From: Maratus speciosus
Lineage: Eukaryota > Arthropoda > Arachnida > Araneae > Salticidae
DNA: 64,000 nucleotides
Assembly: GCA_963932465.1 (NCBI GenBank)
Contig: OZ010789.1
Span: forward strand, 599,445,968 to 599,509,967
Reading direction: 5' to 3'
Shown: positions 1 through 11,800 of the stretch, in pieces
How positions within the stretch are numbered: position 1 is the stretch's first letter
Layout: each line of letters opens with the position of its first letter
Position numbers and translations under genes: made by a program
Notes under the pieces: model-generated
Seen by the model: the letters and a program-made list of their open reading frames with translations, nothing else
The model's database searches: none
What the model was told of the DNA's origin: nothing

Positions 1-57
1 ATTGTTTGCGATGTTTATACAGTTGGCAACGGGTTAAATTAGTACCATTTTCTAAAA
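1..57 (-). mobile_element. Helitron family A, older copy (A0), left part
   Basis: This stretch is the reverse complement of positions ~478-534 in the next element. It continues the minus-strand copy at 1405-1824: the sequence stops at family position 'ttttag' here and resumes there with 'tactta'. It is therefore one older element interrupted by the copy at 58-1404. It runs off the left edge of the window. Confidence 0.8.
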
Positions 58-1404
58 TCCCTCTATTCTAAAAAAAAAGTAACTTAAGCTGTCACCCCCG
101 CCACCGGTTTTGAATTTTTAGTGACCGGAGGTCTTTCTCCGTTAATATTAAGAAAAATACTGCATACAAAAATATGAAAATCGGCGGTATTATAGAAAAA
201 TGTTTGATAAACACGCTGATGCAGACAGTTTTCAAATCGAATAATTATTTTAAGAGCTATTTAATGCTAAATTTGGACAAAATCGTTCCATTAAAAAAAT
301 TTTATAGGAGCAAAAACTATATATGGGAATTAATTCAGTTTTAGATCATTTTATACGTTAGAATTTCCCGGTGTGCGGACTGCATTCACTTTTTTAATTT
401 GACTTATTTTTTAATGTTTTATTTCTATTTTAATTTCAAATTTTCAGCCTTTCGAGAGATATTTTTTACTTATTTTAGAAAGTGGTATTAATTTAAACTG
501 TTGCCAACTGTATAAACAGCGCAAATAATAATGTTTGTTTCAAACTAAAAATTTATTTACACGTGACTATTATTAACTGAAAAAAAATTCAAATTACAAT
601 TAGATAATTACATATGAAAAGCAGGAACTCATTGAACATTGCTTCATAAAAATTATATTTACACGTGAATTTTAAAAGAGAAAGGATATTGTAAATAATA
701 ACTTCATTAACATGCGTTAGAAGTCTTAAATAGGAGAAATTACGTCACATTTACGTCACATTACATTTATTACGTAAAATAAACAAAATGTAATATTACA
801 AAACAGTTTAAATTTAAAAAAATGTGCGAGGCATTAATTTGATATTTTGAGATTATATTAATAAGATTAATATTAATTTTATTGAACACGTTTAGACTGA
901 TTTCGAGCGACTATTTAGTAGTTTAATAAAAATAAAGCAGATTACAAGCTGAAAATGAAGTGTCATCAACAAAAAATATGATTTGAAAGAGAAAAATCTG
1001 TGAAGCAGAAAATAAAGAAATTGCTTAAATGGTTTAGTTAAGATTCGTTAACCTTCTGTGTCGTTTCCGTCAAAAGAGGGCACTGGTATTAGTAAAATAT
1101 ATTCCCATTTTGATGCAGATTAGCTTATTATATTAGCTTATTTTGAAATGTTTAACTGATTTTATTTAAATCAAAGACGAAAACAGTCATTGTATCTTTT
1201 AACAGCAGCTGATTTTTTCTTAAAATTCCCCAATCGAAGAGAAATGAATAGAAACCCGTTTATAGGGAGATCGCCACTGTTTTATAAATTATAGTTCAAT
1301 CTTTCAAAATCTTTTCAAAGCCGATCAAATTAGCGTGCTTTTAGAGACTGCGATGTCTGAACGGGGGTTGGCGATCGTAGCTCGTAGGGGGCCGAGCCCC
1401 CTAG
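58..1404 (+). mobile_element. Helitron family A, complete non-autonomous copy A1
   Basis: The element begins with TC (TCCCTCTATTCTA) and ends with CTAG. Just before the end are a hairpin (CGATC-GTA-GCTCG, imperfect here) and a GC-rich palindrome (GGGGGC-CGA-GCCCCC). It sits exactly between A at 57 and T at 1405 with no target duplication, which is the known Helitron habit. The target is an older copy of the same family, so the empty site can be read from flanking sequence. No Rep/helicase reading frame is present, so it needs enzymes from elsewhere. Close relatives lie at 23334-24626, 39970-41261 and 62892-63586. Confidence 0.85.
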
Positions 1405-1824
1405 TAAGTAAAAAATATCTCTCGAAATGCTGAAAATTTGAATTTAAAATAGAAATAAAAGCTCAAAAAATGAGTCAAATTTAAAAAATAAATGCATTCT
1501 GCACACCGATAAATTATAAAGTATAAAATGATCTAAAAATGATTAAATTCCGATGTATAGTTTTTGCTCCTATAAATCTTTTTTAATAGAACGACTTTGT
1601 CCAAATTTAGCATTAAATATCTCTTAAAATAATTCTTCGATTTGAAAACTGTCTGCATCAGCATGTTTATCAAACATTTCTCTATAATATCGCCGATTGT
1701 CATGTTTTTGTATGCAATATTTTTCTTAATATTAACGGAGAAAGACCCCTGGTCATAAAAAATTCAAATCCGGCGGCGGCGGCGGCGGTGACAGCGTAAG
1801 TAACTCTTTTTCAGAATAGAGAGA
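1405..1824 (-). mobile_element. Helitron family A, older copy (A0), 5' part
   Basis: On the minus strand this reads from TCTCTCTATTCTGAAAAAG at its 5' end to the break at 1405, where A1 was inserted. A CCG-repeat near 1770-1789 matches the 'caccgcc' run seen in the other copies. It has diverged more than the copies at 23 kb and 40 kb. Confidence 0.8.
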
Positions 1825-1916
1825 TATATGGGACGCGGATAACGTACGTGAAGGAATTTTTTTTTTAAATGTATTAAATGGGAAAATTATGTCACCGTTA
1901 ACAAAAGACATGTATT

Positions 1917-2850
1917 TTAACACTTTCCAACATAGTTGCGTGTTATTAATGAAGTCAATTTGTCTGTCTGTCTGTCCGTGCTCAAACTTGCGTAAATATA
2001 GTCCGACTGCCATGAAATAAATATGTATATTTGGTGTTTAGTGTGGCATTCTCGGTATTGAAAATGAAGTGTGTAGCATTTTCAGTTCATTTACAGGGCT
2101 ACTCAAAAGAATTCTGTTACATTACGGTCTATGGGGGGAAATCGTTTGCCGTGTATTTTAATGGTATTATAGTATTTAAAACATACTGAAATTGATATGA
2201 ATCACCGAGATGTAGTACAAGATTTTTAGTATAGAATATGGTGTGCATAGAATTTATCGTTTATTCACAGGGACACACAAAAGTATTTGGCTATAAAAGA
2301 AAATGAGCAAGAATTGAAATACTGAAGTCTACCGACAATAATTGCTGGAAGTACGTTTTCAGTTGTGGTATGCGTTTATAAATTTAACTACTTTTTAAAT
2401 ATTATTTGGTGTGTATAAATTCTATAGATGATTTACAGGGCCGCACAAAATTTCTCAACAACATCCGTTTATTGATTGAAATTGCTGGGTGGAAAATTTC
2501 AATTGTGCTGTGCATTTAACTGAACCAACTTTTAGCATACAATGTACTATGCATACATATCTGTAGATCATATGCAGGGCTAAAAAAAATGTATATTTTA
2601 ACGACTATTTATGGTAATAGAAATCAGTAATTTAGAAATAAAATCAATAGAAATAAATAGAAATCAGTAAATTAGTAACCAGAAATCGGGTTTTCAAATG
2701 TGCTGTGCATTTCCAAATAGTTCATTTAGACGTTCATTTAGGTTTTACCTTAGTTAACTGTGGTGAAGTTGTATAATAGTGTAATCTTATGAATGTGCTG
2801 GAAAGTGTTTCGTAATCTATGCTGTACGCATGATTTTTCGTTATTATTTA
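1917..2850 (+). mobile_element. Repeat family H, copy H1
   Basis: The copy opens with 'aacactttccaaca' and closes with a diverged inverse near 2797-2811 (gctggaaagtgtttc). This gives a ~14-bp terminal inverted repeat that is also seen in the other H copies. The interior consists of diverged tandem modules, each holding 'tacaggg..cacaaaag' (the CAGGG core recurs at 2094, 2268, 2436 and 2575). No coding frame is present. I do not recognise the superfamily. Confidence 0.6.
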
Positions 2851-3223
2851 AATCTAATTTTGATTTCACAGATTATTTGAAATATTTTTTTTATATATAA
2901 TTAATTAACATATTTTTTTCGCATTGCCGTATTTTTCAAAGAAACTGTGCAAGAGTAAATATATTTTGATATCTATATATTATTTTTGAACATTAATTAT
3001 TTGATTTTTCATAAATGCAAATCACGCCATATTCAGAAGATCAAAAGGGATTTTTGGTAAATTTGACTAACCTATGAAAAGTCAAGTGCATTTGCAAATT
3101 CTAAATGAAGAAGTTTAACGCTTCCGCTGGTGAAAATGTCATCAGATTTAAATTGAAAAGTCAAAACGTAATAATTTTCAGAAATATAAATATTTTTAGT
3201 ACGGTTACACAAAACTGCATATA
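2851..3223. other. Unassigned A+T-rich spacer
   Basis: I see no gene, terminal repeat or match to the other families here. Confidence 0.5.
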
Positions 3224-3718
3224 CAGTAGAGCTCCGATTATTCGAACAATTTGGACCGACCCAAGTTCGGATAAATGGACAGACAATTTAAGGGATGTTC
3301 CATATTATACTAAAACCTTCACACTTTATCCAGGCTTAGGACTGGCAGCACCAGTTAGTGCTAGCGTGTTTAAAAACTGCTTTTTTTTTTTTTGCTTACT
3401 TTTTATCATTGAAAGTTTTCTTTTTCTCTTTTTATAATTTTCTAAGCTCGAAAGATTATAATTTAAGCAAAAAAGCTATCGATTATTGCTTGTTTCAAAG
3501 AAGACGTTCTTTCCAATGCTGCCATGTCTGCCGTTCAAGCCATAGCTGTTTCCAAACATTCAAAGACTTCGCGTTATGTGATGGACCTGGGTCATTTTCA
3601 GAGCATTCGTTTTCATCTCTTCAATTTCTTTTTCATCTTAAATCTCATTCACAATCTCATCATCATTAAAAAAAATTTTTTTTTGAGAGAAATAGGCTGT
3701 TTAGGTAAATAGAAATTC

Positions 3719-3754
<36 letters not shown>

Positions 3755-3819
3755 AGAGAAATAGGCTGTTTAGGTAAAAAAAATTGAGAGAAATAGGCTG
3801 TTTAGGTAAATGGAAATTC

Positions 3820-3855
<36 letters not shown>

Positions 3856-3887
3856 GAGAAATAGGCTGTTTAGGTAAATGGAAATTC

Positions 3888-3932
<45 letters not shown>

Positions 3933-4042
3933 AGAAATAGGCTGTTTAGGTAAATGGAAATTCGGTAAAAAAAAATTTTTTTGAGAGAAATAGGCTGTTC
4001 GGATAATTGGAAGTTCGGTTAATTGGAGTTCCGATAATCGGC
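3224..4042 (-). mobile_element. pogo/Tigger-like element remnant (Tigger-4)
   Basis: The left end CAGTAGAGCTCCGATTATTC follows a TA (3222-3223). The right end near 4016-4042 carries the inverted equivalent (AGTTCCGATAATCGG) but has lost its last bases. On the minus strand around 3480-3670 there is a decayed stretch matching the transposase C-terminal remnant in the better copy at 61715-62376. The right subterminal region has expanded into a minisatellite, annotated separately. Confidence 0.7.
3684..4015 (+). repeat. Minisatellite derived from Tigger subterminal sequence
   Basis: Six head-to-tail copies of a unit 'gagagaaataggctgttt...attcggtaaa' are separated by A-tracts of 8-40 bases. The last copy (3983-4015) keeps the ancestral form (ctgttcggataattgg), which belongs to the Tigger terminal region. 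Earlier copies share derived changes such as 'ctgtttaggtaaa', so the array grew from that sequence in place. Confidence 0.8.
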
Positions 4043-4194
4043 CCTTATTCCTTTAGCTCCTCCGTTCATAGTGCCCTTTCCCGAATTTCCCTATCTTTTA
4101 TTTTTCAGGAGGAGAGAAGGGTGTAAACAGGGAATGTTATTTTACAAATGGCTATAGAATTTCTAAATTTGCAGCCTATTTTCACCTTTTTTAA

Positions 4195-4270
4195 AAAAGA
4201 GAGCAAATTAGTGTGTTTTTAGTTTTTAGAGACCGAGGAATCTAGACGGGATTTGGTGAGCTTAGCTCTT
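4195..4270 (+). repeat. Degenerate Helitron A 3' end fragment
   Basis: The stretch 'gcaaattagtgtgtttttag' through 'tggtgagcttagctctt' resembles the last ~70 bases of family A, but the GC-rich palindrome is gone. Confidence 0.5.
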
Positions 4271-4299
4271 AATCACTAGTTATTATAAAATCACTAATT

Positions 4300-5990
4300 A
4301 TTCAAAACATTGTACAATTTAAATGAAACGTTAATAAATAAAATAAAACTGCGTTTTATTTTTAATAATTTTTAACTCAATAATCTTTGTTAAAACAATA
4401 TGAATTTATTGCTTAAAAAAAGGCTGAAAGAACCAGTATGATTTAAAAATTCAAAATAAAATAAAATAAAGTAATATTAATTTTTTATTTTCATGTTTAG
4501 TATAAAAATGTCTGCCATTTCCCCATGCTGTTAATTTTAACCATTTCAAATAAAATAAAACATGATAAAAATAATAAAAAGTAAAATAAAATAAGACTCC
4601 TTTATTGATACTAAATTAACCAGAAATTATAAACATTAAATTAAAAGTAATCACCATAAAACATTTACTTTAAAAAATCTGTTCTTTAGTACTTTTACAT
4701 ACAAAAATAAATTAATAAAAATATAATCTTAAAATCCCAAAATGAATTTATTTTCAGCTATATTTTTATACATTTACATTTTGCATAAAACAATGCGTCA
4801 TTTCGTCATATTAATAAATTTATACATTAAGTAAATAATGTTTTTAACTGAACTAACTAGCGAATTTGATATATGAAACTGAATAAAATAGCTTTAAATA
4901 ATCGCCATTAAAATATTTCCATAAAAAATAGAACAAATCTATTCCAGCCGGTAATAAAATAATCGCGGAAAAAATATTGCTTCAACATCGTATTCTTATT
5001 CCACTGAATAACCACTTTAGTCGAAATGTTTTTCATTATAAAAAAAAATAAATAAATAAATAAATACCGAACTTAAATTAGCCAAAGAGTTTTAAGTATT
5101 AAATTAAAAAGCAACGACTAAAATATTTCTATTAAAAGATCAAATATATCGTTGTTTATAAAAACCAAACGCAGAAATGAGACTCTGATTTAAAGATCCA
5201 AAAATGAATAAATTTAATTGCGTTTTTAAATGTAAAAGTTTTTGTTATTTTATCATTGTAAAATTGTTTAAACAAAACATCTTTCAAAATCTAATAATAA
5301 TAATAAAAAAAAATTAACCAACGATTGTAAAATTAAAAAATGAATAAAGTAATTTTAAGTAATTGCTGTTAAAATTTTCCCGTTAAAAGATAGAATGTAT
5401 CTCTCTATTCCGGTCGATAATAACTTAATTGCGGAAATATTTATTCTACTGGAAAAGCGCTTAGGCGAAATGTTACTCACCACTTACGAAAAAAAAAAAA
5501 GAATTTTTTTCTGAACTTAAATTGGCCACCGAATTTTAAACATGAAATTAAAAAGCAACAACTAAAATATTTCCAGTAAAAAGACCAAATATTTAGGTGT
5601 TCATAAGCACCAAAAAAGAAGCGAGTCTTTGATCTAGAGGTCCAAAAATGAATAAATTTAACGGCATGTTTAAATTTAAAACTCTTTGTCACTTTCCCAT
5701 TGTAAAATTGTTACTTAAAAAAAAAAAAAAAAAAACCTTCTCAAAATATCATTAAAAAAAATAATAAAATAACCAAAGAATATAAAATTCGAAAATGAAT
5801 GAAACAATTCTAAGTAATCGCCATTAAAACATTTCCCATTAAAAGATAGAATGTATCTCTATTCCGGTCGGTAATAATTCAATCGTGATAAAAATATCCA
5901 GATCTCTGTCTTCAAAATCTTATATTTATCCACTGGAAAAACACTTAGGCGAAAAATTACTCACCGTTTTGATCAAATATAAAAAAAATC
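4300..5990 (+). repeat. Tandem array with ~455-bp unit
   Basis: Two landmarks recur in step. 'ctattccggtcggtaataa' and variants lie at about 4941, 5407 and 5861 (spacing 466 and 454). The 'attaaattaaaaagcaac' block lies at about 4620, 5090 and 5540. Each unit seems to contain two related halves of ~230 bp, since both landmarks are followed by '..cattaaaagat(c/a)..'. The array is A+T-rich, with no coding frame and no clear terminal repeats. Confidence 0.65.
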
Positions 5991-6590
5991 CTTAGCTGAT
6001 GTGTTCGCGCGACAGAACAAAGTTGAAGAATGATTGCCGAACGCAGCAAAGCTCAACTTCTTAAGTGGAGTATCCAAGACGGAAAATAAAGGTGTACGAA
6101 GGGGCTCAACTCAAGCGGGAAAAAAATCGCATGCGGTCTTGTTTATTTTTAATCTTTGTCGCCCTATCTCATCAAATGAAGTGTGGGGTAGTGAAATGTG
6201 CATTAAAAAAATCATTATTATCCGTTGCACCCGATTTGTCGTAATATGAAGATTTATTTCTTTCAGGGCGGCAGTTATTATTTTCCTCTTTTGCAGGATA
6301 TGATCTTTTGTTCTGGCTGTAAACAGGGGGGAAATGGGCTATTTCTTGCTCCGACGATTGTCGGAAATGAATTACATTATAATATTTACACTCAGGAAGT
6401 TGCGTTTTTGTTCTTTTGATAATGCTAAAAGGAGTTTGATGTTGATCGTTACATCACAAAATAAAGATAAATTAATCCATTAGATTTCTAAAATGGGGGA
6501 AATTGAAAAAAAAGTTTCTTATTGTAACGAAAATTACCGGGTATGTCGTAAATCCGTTCACATTTCAAAAAAGTAATAAAAAAATCAAAA
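5991..6590. other. Unassigned region, partly G+C-richer
   Basis: Positions 6000-6200 are less A+T-rich than the neighbours and hold a short open frame (6034-6249, 71 codons). I do not recognise that frame and see no splice or promoter context. No repeat match was found. Confidence 0.4.
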
Positions 6591-6599
6591 AATTACCGT

Positions 6600-7190
6600 A
6601 TCTAGAGTATAGTATCTCGTACGCATGTGTGTATGTTCGTAACGCGATAACTCTTTACAGAAATATCCGATTTGCTTCAATTTTTTTTTCTAGGTTCATT
6701 CTGATAAGGCGCTCCCCTGATTAGTTTTGGGGGTTCATTGGTTAAGTATAAAGGAAGAACGGAAGCTAATCTCCTCCTTAACTGAGATAAACGGGTTTTT
6801 CATGCAGAATTATCAGATTCACTACAAATTTGGTATACCGGTTAATTCTGATAAGGTGCTTTCCTGATTAGATTTGAAGGTTCGTTGTTTAAGTATAAAT
6901 TGGGAACGGGGGTTAACACCCCCACCCCCCTTAATTTAGATAAATGGGATTTTCTATCCGATTTGCTTCAAATTTGATATCGGTTTATTCTGATAAGGCG
7001 CTTCCCTGATGAGATTTGGAGACTCATTGGTTAAAAATAAGGATGTGAAACGCAGGGGAGGGGTGTTAATCCCCCTTAATTTATTTTTCGAGGGCCAATT
7101 TTCTGAAATAAGGGTATAATATACAATTAGTGTGAATAGCCTGTGACCTCAATGCCATCAGTTAAACTGGGCACTTTTCTTTTTATTCTT
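6600..7190 (+). repeat. Repeat family F, copy F1
   Basis: Three diverged tandem modules contain 'ccgatttgcttcaa' (6667, ~6814 and ~6958; spacing 147 and 144), 'gataaggcgc' and 'ttcattggttaagtataaa'. The copy ends in 'gaatagcctgtgacctcaatgcc' followed by 'aactgggcacttttcttttt', as in the copies at 12 kb, 13.7 kb and 58 kb. The left end is truncated relative to those. Confidence 0.7.
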
Positions 7191-7232
7191 TTATTGGAGG
7201 GTGGGAGGTTAAAAGTTTCACCGATATATGGC

Positions 7233-8321
7233 CAGGGACCGACTCAGACTATCTAGGGACCAGGGGCAAGCATTATTCTGCCACCCCACTTCTATCTATT
7301 CATAGATATTATTTGTGAATAATTTTTAAGTGACCTAGTACTAAACTTAAAACCTATTGTAGATACACATACATTTTGCACCAGATATTATTCACATCTG
7401 TACGGGGTATTAGCTGAAAGATCGTCACAACTTTAAGAAAAATACTAGTCGGAAAACTTGTAGAAAAATGATTCATTGGTTGGCGGGAGTATTTGTTTGG
7501 GAACTTACCATTTACTTATCTACATATGAATCCACATCTTATCTACATATGAATATGATATCTAAAAGAAATATGCTACCAATTGGTCATCATAAATTAG
7601 ACAGGAGGCGGCTGAACAGACTACCACCTCATCTAGTAGGCAGTTGAAATTCAACTGGATTAGCATATTAAAATGCAACTGATCTGCCAAGTCATATCTT
7701 GGTGGAAACCACCTGCAAACCCTATTTTAATGGTTGATCGGTAGGTTTATCGCTGTGTTTTCCTGCATTCAAAGGTATGAAAACATGGATTACTGGGAGC
7801 AGGAAAACACAATGGTAAACCTACCAGTCAACCACTAAAATCCGGTTTGCAGGTGTTTTCCACCAAGATAGGGCTTGGAAGACCAGTTGCATTTTAATAT
7901 GCCAATCGAATTTTAACTCATCCTGGAATTTAAGCCATCAACTCTGTGAGGCGACAGTTTGTGCAGCTGCCTCCCTGTCTAAATGGTTTTAACTTGTTTC
8001 GTTAGGAGGAAAGCAACAATAATGAATTTTTCTAGAAAAGAATGGACTACTAATAATAAAATTTTAATTATTAGTTTTCTAATGTTGCAGTTTTTTTGAG
8101 GGTGTGGGGGAGGGGCCATGGTGCAAGGGAGGCAGAGAGGGGAAGGGAATGCACTACCTTCGTAAATCTTAGAAAATGTTATTGGTCAAGAAGTAATCTG
8201 ATTAGTTTTGGCTAATTTTAATCATATGGAACCCTCTTAATGAAAATCCTGATTTATTTCATGGGTGGAGGTCATGAACTGGGGGGCCCGTGACTTATGC
8301 CTCTGCATAAGTCAGGCCCTG
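7233..8321. mobile_element. hAT-type non-autonomous element R1
   Basis: The ends are CAGGGACCGACTCAGAC and, inverted, GCATAAGTCAGGCCCTG. The flanking 8-mers TATATGGC (7225-7232) and TTTATGGC (8322-8329) match at 7 of 8 positions. Termini beginning CAG(G/T)GN and 8-bp duplications are known for hAT elements. There is no transposase frame. A foldback element (7597-7982) sits inside. Confidence 0.65.
7597..7982. mobile_element. Foldback (palindromic) element FB1
   Basis: Almost the whole 386 bp folds on itself. TTAGACAGGAGGCGGCTG at the left pairs with CAGCTGCCTCCCTGTCTAA at the right, and pairing continues with mismatches to the centre. The central ~102 bp (7732-7833) has a ~35-bp stem and a ~32-base unpaired loop. 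This core is shared with the foldback at 28440-28839 although the outer arms differ. No reading frame and no clear target duplication. Confidence 0.75.
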
Positions 8322-9137
8322 TTTATGGCTTTGGCGCTATGAAGGTCCATGTTATTAAAGAAAAAAAGTCCATGAAAATATTGAGATTATACAACAAGTA
8401 TTTATCTACATCTGATAATATCGGTGAAAATTTGAATTATTTTTTTCTGTTGCTGGAAAAAATACGATACTTTGACAAGTCTTACGGTGAAAACCGCAAT
8501 ACGAAATGACAGTTTGTTGAATTTTTATGAATTTTAAAATGTGAACGGGGTTATGGGTGGGGACCTGGCGAATAACTAACAAAGAGACCAATAGGCGTTG
8601 GGGTCACCGATTTGCCTAGCACAGTGCTGGTTAGTAGGATAATAAAGATCAAGGTAGAAAATAGCCTTGAAGTAATTAATTCTCAAAAAAAAAAAAAAAA
8701 AATCTTTCAAATACTGTTACATTTATTTAAAATGGTTCGACCCATCGGTGAAAGAGGCTTCATGGTCAGAGCAGTGAGCTTGAGTTTGGCAGGTATATGG
8801 GATCAAAACTAACGTTTACTTATCACTTCAGATTTTTCGTTTCTTTTTTTAATCATCTGTATAATTTTTTTTGTCAACATTTCTTTTCTATGCATCTCCA
8901 GAGCACAGAACAATAAATGAGGTATCATTCGAAAGATTTTTGAACCGAATTTTGACACGGCACACTCACAATTCGTTAAAACATGTTTTTTTATGGCACT
9001 TTATTTGGAATGACACTTTAATTTTCAGAACCGGTATTGAAAATGAAAGTAACTTTATAAAAAATATGTGCGACCAAAATCGAAAAAGTAAAAAAGGTAC
9101 GATGTAGAGACGGACCTCAGCTATCCAAAGCAAAAAA

Positions 9138-9172
<35 letters not shown>

Positions 9173-9390
9173 AATCTCGAAATGCAAGCGACATATTAGA
9201 TAAATCCCTACCCATAGGATTAGCATTAGCTCATAAGTGTCTTCGCCGGCAGGGACAGCCCTAAGGAGCAAATATTTAAAAAAAAAACTCTTAATTATAC
9301 CAAAATGTATTACATTTTCTTGACATCTGAATTATGTTTTCTAGATTTACCTGAGACAAACTTACTTATAAATATTCAATTCTTTTTTAA
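8322..9390. other. Unassigned region with a (TA)n tract
   Basis: The region is A+T-rich, with an imperfect TA microsatellite at about 9137-9172 and an A-run at 8686-8702. Short frames here are low-complexity or lack any recognisable motif. A weak tRNA-like stretch at 8760-8815 is discussed under rejected items. Confidence 0.4.
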
Positions 9391-9596
9391 CATTTTCCAA
9401 CAAAATTGAAAAAAAGTTTATGCACTCGGTTTGTCTGTCCGTCTGTCCATTCTCTAATTCCCGTAAATATATTCGGATTTTCATGAAATGGATAAAGGTT
9501 ATTTAGGGTCACCATAAAGCGTGTTTGCTATTGTATATGAAGTATATAGGATTAATCGTTCATTTACAGGGGCACTCAAAAGTATTCTATTACATT

Positions 9597-10703
9597 CAGG
9601 GCTTAATTTCTAACAAAAGAAGTACCGGTGCCCTAATATTCTGTAGTACTAAACCCTTCCCCTCCGACTCCGTCACTCCAATCCGCATATTTATGTTTCA
9701 TACATTATTTGCAAAATTTAAAGCATCTTTTTTTTTCTTTAGTAAAATAAAATTTTAAATATACAGCAAACTCTCTGTAAGGCGGACTCTGTGCAAGACA
9801 GAAATCTGTCTAACTCGGAAAGATTTTCAAGTCTCTGCAAATCCATAGATATAAGTTAAATTTGCCTAAGGCGGAATATTCTCTACTGCGGAAATTTTTC
9901 TCGGCCACCTTAGACAGAGTTTACTGTATGTACCTGCATATACTTAACCGTTAACTGTTCCACTTTTTAATTTATCACTCTTTCCGAATAGAAAACTTTG
10001 CCTAATTTTAATGTTAATTACTCGCAGAATTCTGCAATGAAATAAGCTAAGGATTATGATTCGGAAATAGTGTTAACACATAAAAGAAAATTCGGCGCTT
10101 TTATAGAAAACGGCGAAACACTGCTCGATTGCTTTCTATCAGAATAACAAACAATACATGACAATTATATCTACTTACAAATGAAAGTGACTTCGTAAAT
10201 ATGCAGAGTAGAGACTTGTTATGAGCAGCGTTCATGGTGAGAAATAAATAGTACTCGTGCATCATACTCGTGCACAATAGAAGACTAAAAACCTCAAGCT
10301 GGTGCTCGTTGAATAAAAACAAAAGAAAATATTCTTTTCAGGTTAGATATCTAAATACAGAAAAAATACTACTGTCACCAAAGAAAATCGAACTGAAAGC
10401 AAATTCATTGTTAGCTCTCTTGAGTAACGCCATATCAACACGTCGCAGCCATCAATGCCAGACATACCTAAATCTGCAAATATCACTAGAATAGAAAAAC
10501 ACGATTTCTGTCTCCCCTTCATTCTGATCAAAATAGCATTAAAATGATTTGAAATGGAATAGGTAAATTTTAAGTGAAAAATGTTTTTTTTTTTTTTTTT
10601 TTTTTCTGTACATGAATAAATAAAATTTTGAATGTAAGACAGATTGAGCTTGACCCCGCCTAAGCCCGTACCGGAGACGAGCTCCGGCGCAAATTAAGCC
10701 CTG
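9597..10703. mobile_element. hAT-type non-autonomous element R2
   Basis: Terminal inverted repeats are CAGGGCTTAATTT and AAATTAAGCCCTG. It is flanked by a perfect 8-bp duplication ATTACATT (9589-9596 and 10704-10711), and H1 shows the empty site. No transposase frame. A small Tigger-like MITE (9764-9926) is nested inside. A truncated relative of the left internal region lies at 45243-45360. Confidence 0.85.
9764..9926. mobile_element. Small Tigger-like MITE (163 bp)
   Basis: The ends CAGCAAACTCTCTGTAAGGCGG and, inverted, CCTTAGACAGAGTTTACTG are flanked by TA on both sides. The pattern resembles the other Tigger-type ends in this window (56853-57653). Confidence 0.65.
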
Positions 10704-11356
10704 ATTACATTATGGTATATGGGGGGTGGGGGAATCATTTGCAGAGTATTTTAATGACATTATGCTATTTCAAATGTATTGAAACTGATATAAATCACTG
10801 CATTTTACTACGATCACGATAGAACAGGGCATTCATAGCATTTTTTATTCATTTATAGGAACACACAAAAGAAATCGGTTACAGTACAATACTGTCTTTG
10901 AGTAATAATTGCTGGATTGTACGGTTTAAAATTTGATATGCGCTTTTAAATTTAATTAATTTTTTGCATCTTACTCGTTATATATAAATTCTATACCTCA
11001 AATACAGGGCTGCACAAAAGTATTCACGTACCGTTCTCCTTATTAGAGGAAATTGCTGAAGGTAAATTTTCAACTGAAGTATATGTATCTCTTAAGTGAA
11101 CTAAATTTTGGCATGCATGTAGTTAGTAGATTCAAATCTATATATCATGTACAGGGCTGCTGAAAAAATTCGCATAATTTCCGATTGTGGATGGGAACAG
11201 CTGAAATTGGGTTTTGAAATGTATTGTGCATTTCCATATGGTTGAATTAGACGTAATATTTTAATTTTTTTAACGGTGCAATTTTGTTACATTATTCTGA
11301 TTGTGTTGGAAGTGTTTCATAATCTATGCTTGATGCATGATTTTTTCTTACTTGTT

Positions 11357-11800
11357 TTTTATTTAAAGAGGCTCACCTCATGTAGTTGCAAGCAAAGAAA
11401 GGCACCATGATTCACATGGCTGAAAACATGCAACACTACTATTTCACTGTAGTAGTGGTACAGCGTAGTAAAGTTTTATTACCGGGGATAAATTCCACCT
11501 GTTTTTAATTTTTAATAACTACCGTCGCCTTACTGCAGAATTTCTGTCATAAATAGGATGAAAATTACTATTCGGAAATACTGATAAAAGTTTCCCATGC
11601 GGTAATCAGGCCATGATTAGTTGTAGATTGCCTAGTACAATAGTTGTAGTTGTAGTCACTAAATAACAAATTAATAATATTAAGTAATTAACACTAAATA
11701 ACGGTCACTGGTAACAATTAAAAAAACCCATTCAAATATTATTGATTTTAAAGAAACTATCCTTTAAAATGAATTTTTAATTTTAAAAATAGCTAGTAAG
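11357..11800. other. Unassigned A+T-rich spacer
   Basis: No gene or repeat match seen. Confidence 0.4.

Larger units (their letters stand above)
9392..11350 (+). mobile_element. Repeat family H, copy H2 (interrupted)
   Basis: H2 starts at 'cattttccaacaaaattg' and ends at 'tgttggaagtgtttcataatc' (~11305). Its modules match H1 in order. It is interrupted by hAT R2: removing 9597-10703 and one 8-bp repeat restores 'tattctattacattatgg', which matches the uninterrupted H1 sequence near 2115-2135. Confidence 0.65.

Noticed and set aside
3684..4015. Regular repeat-spacer pattern resembling a CRISPR array
   Set aside because: The spacers are A-tracts of varying length, the repeat derives from a Tigger end, and the DNA is eukaryotic.
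8755..8815. tRNA- or SINE-like promoter boxes ('tggtcagagcagtg', 'gggatcaaaact')
   Set aside because: Box spacing is loose, the B box is poor, and I see neither a tRNA fold nor a poly-A-tailed repeat with target duplication.
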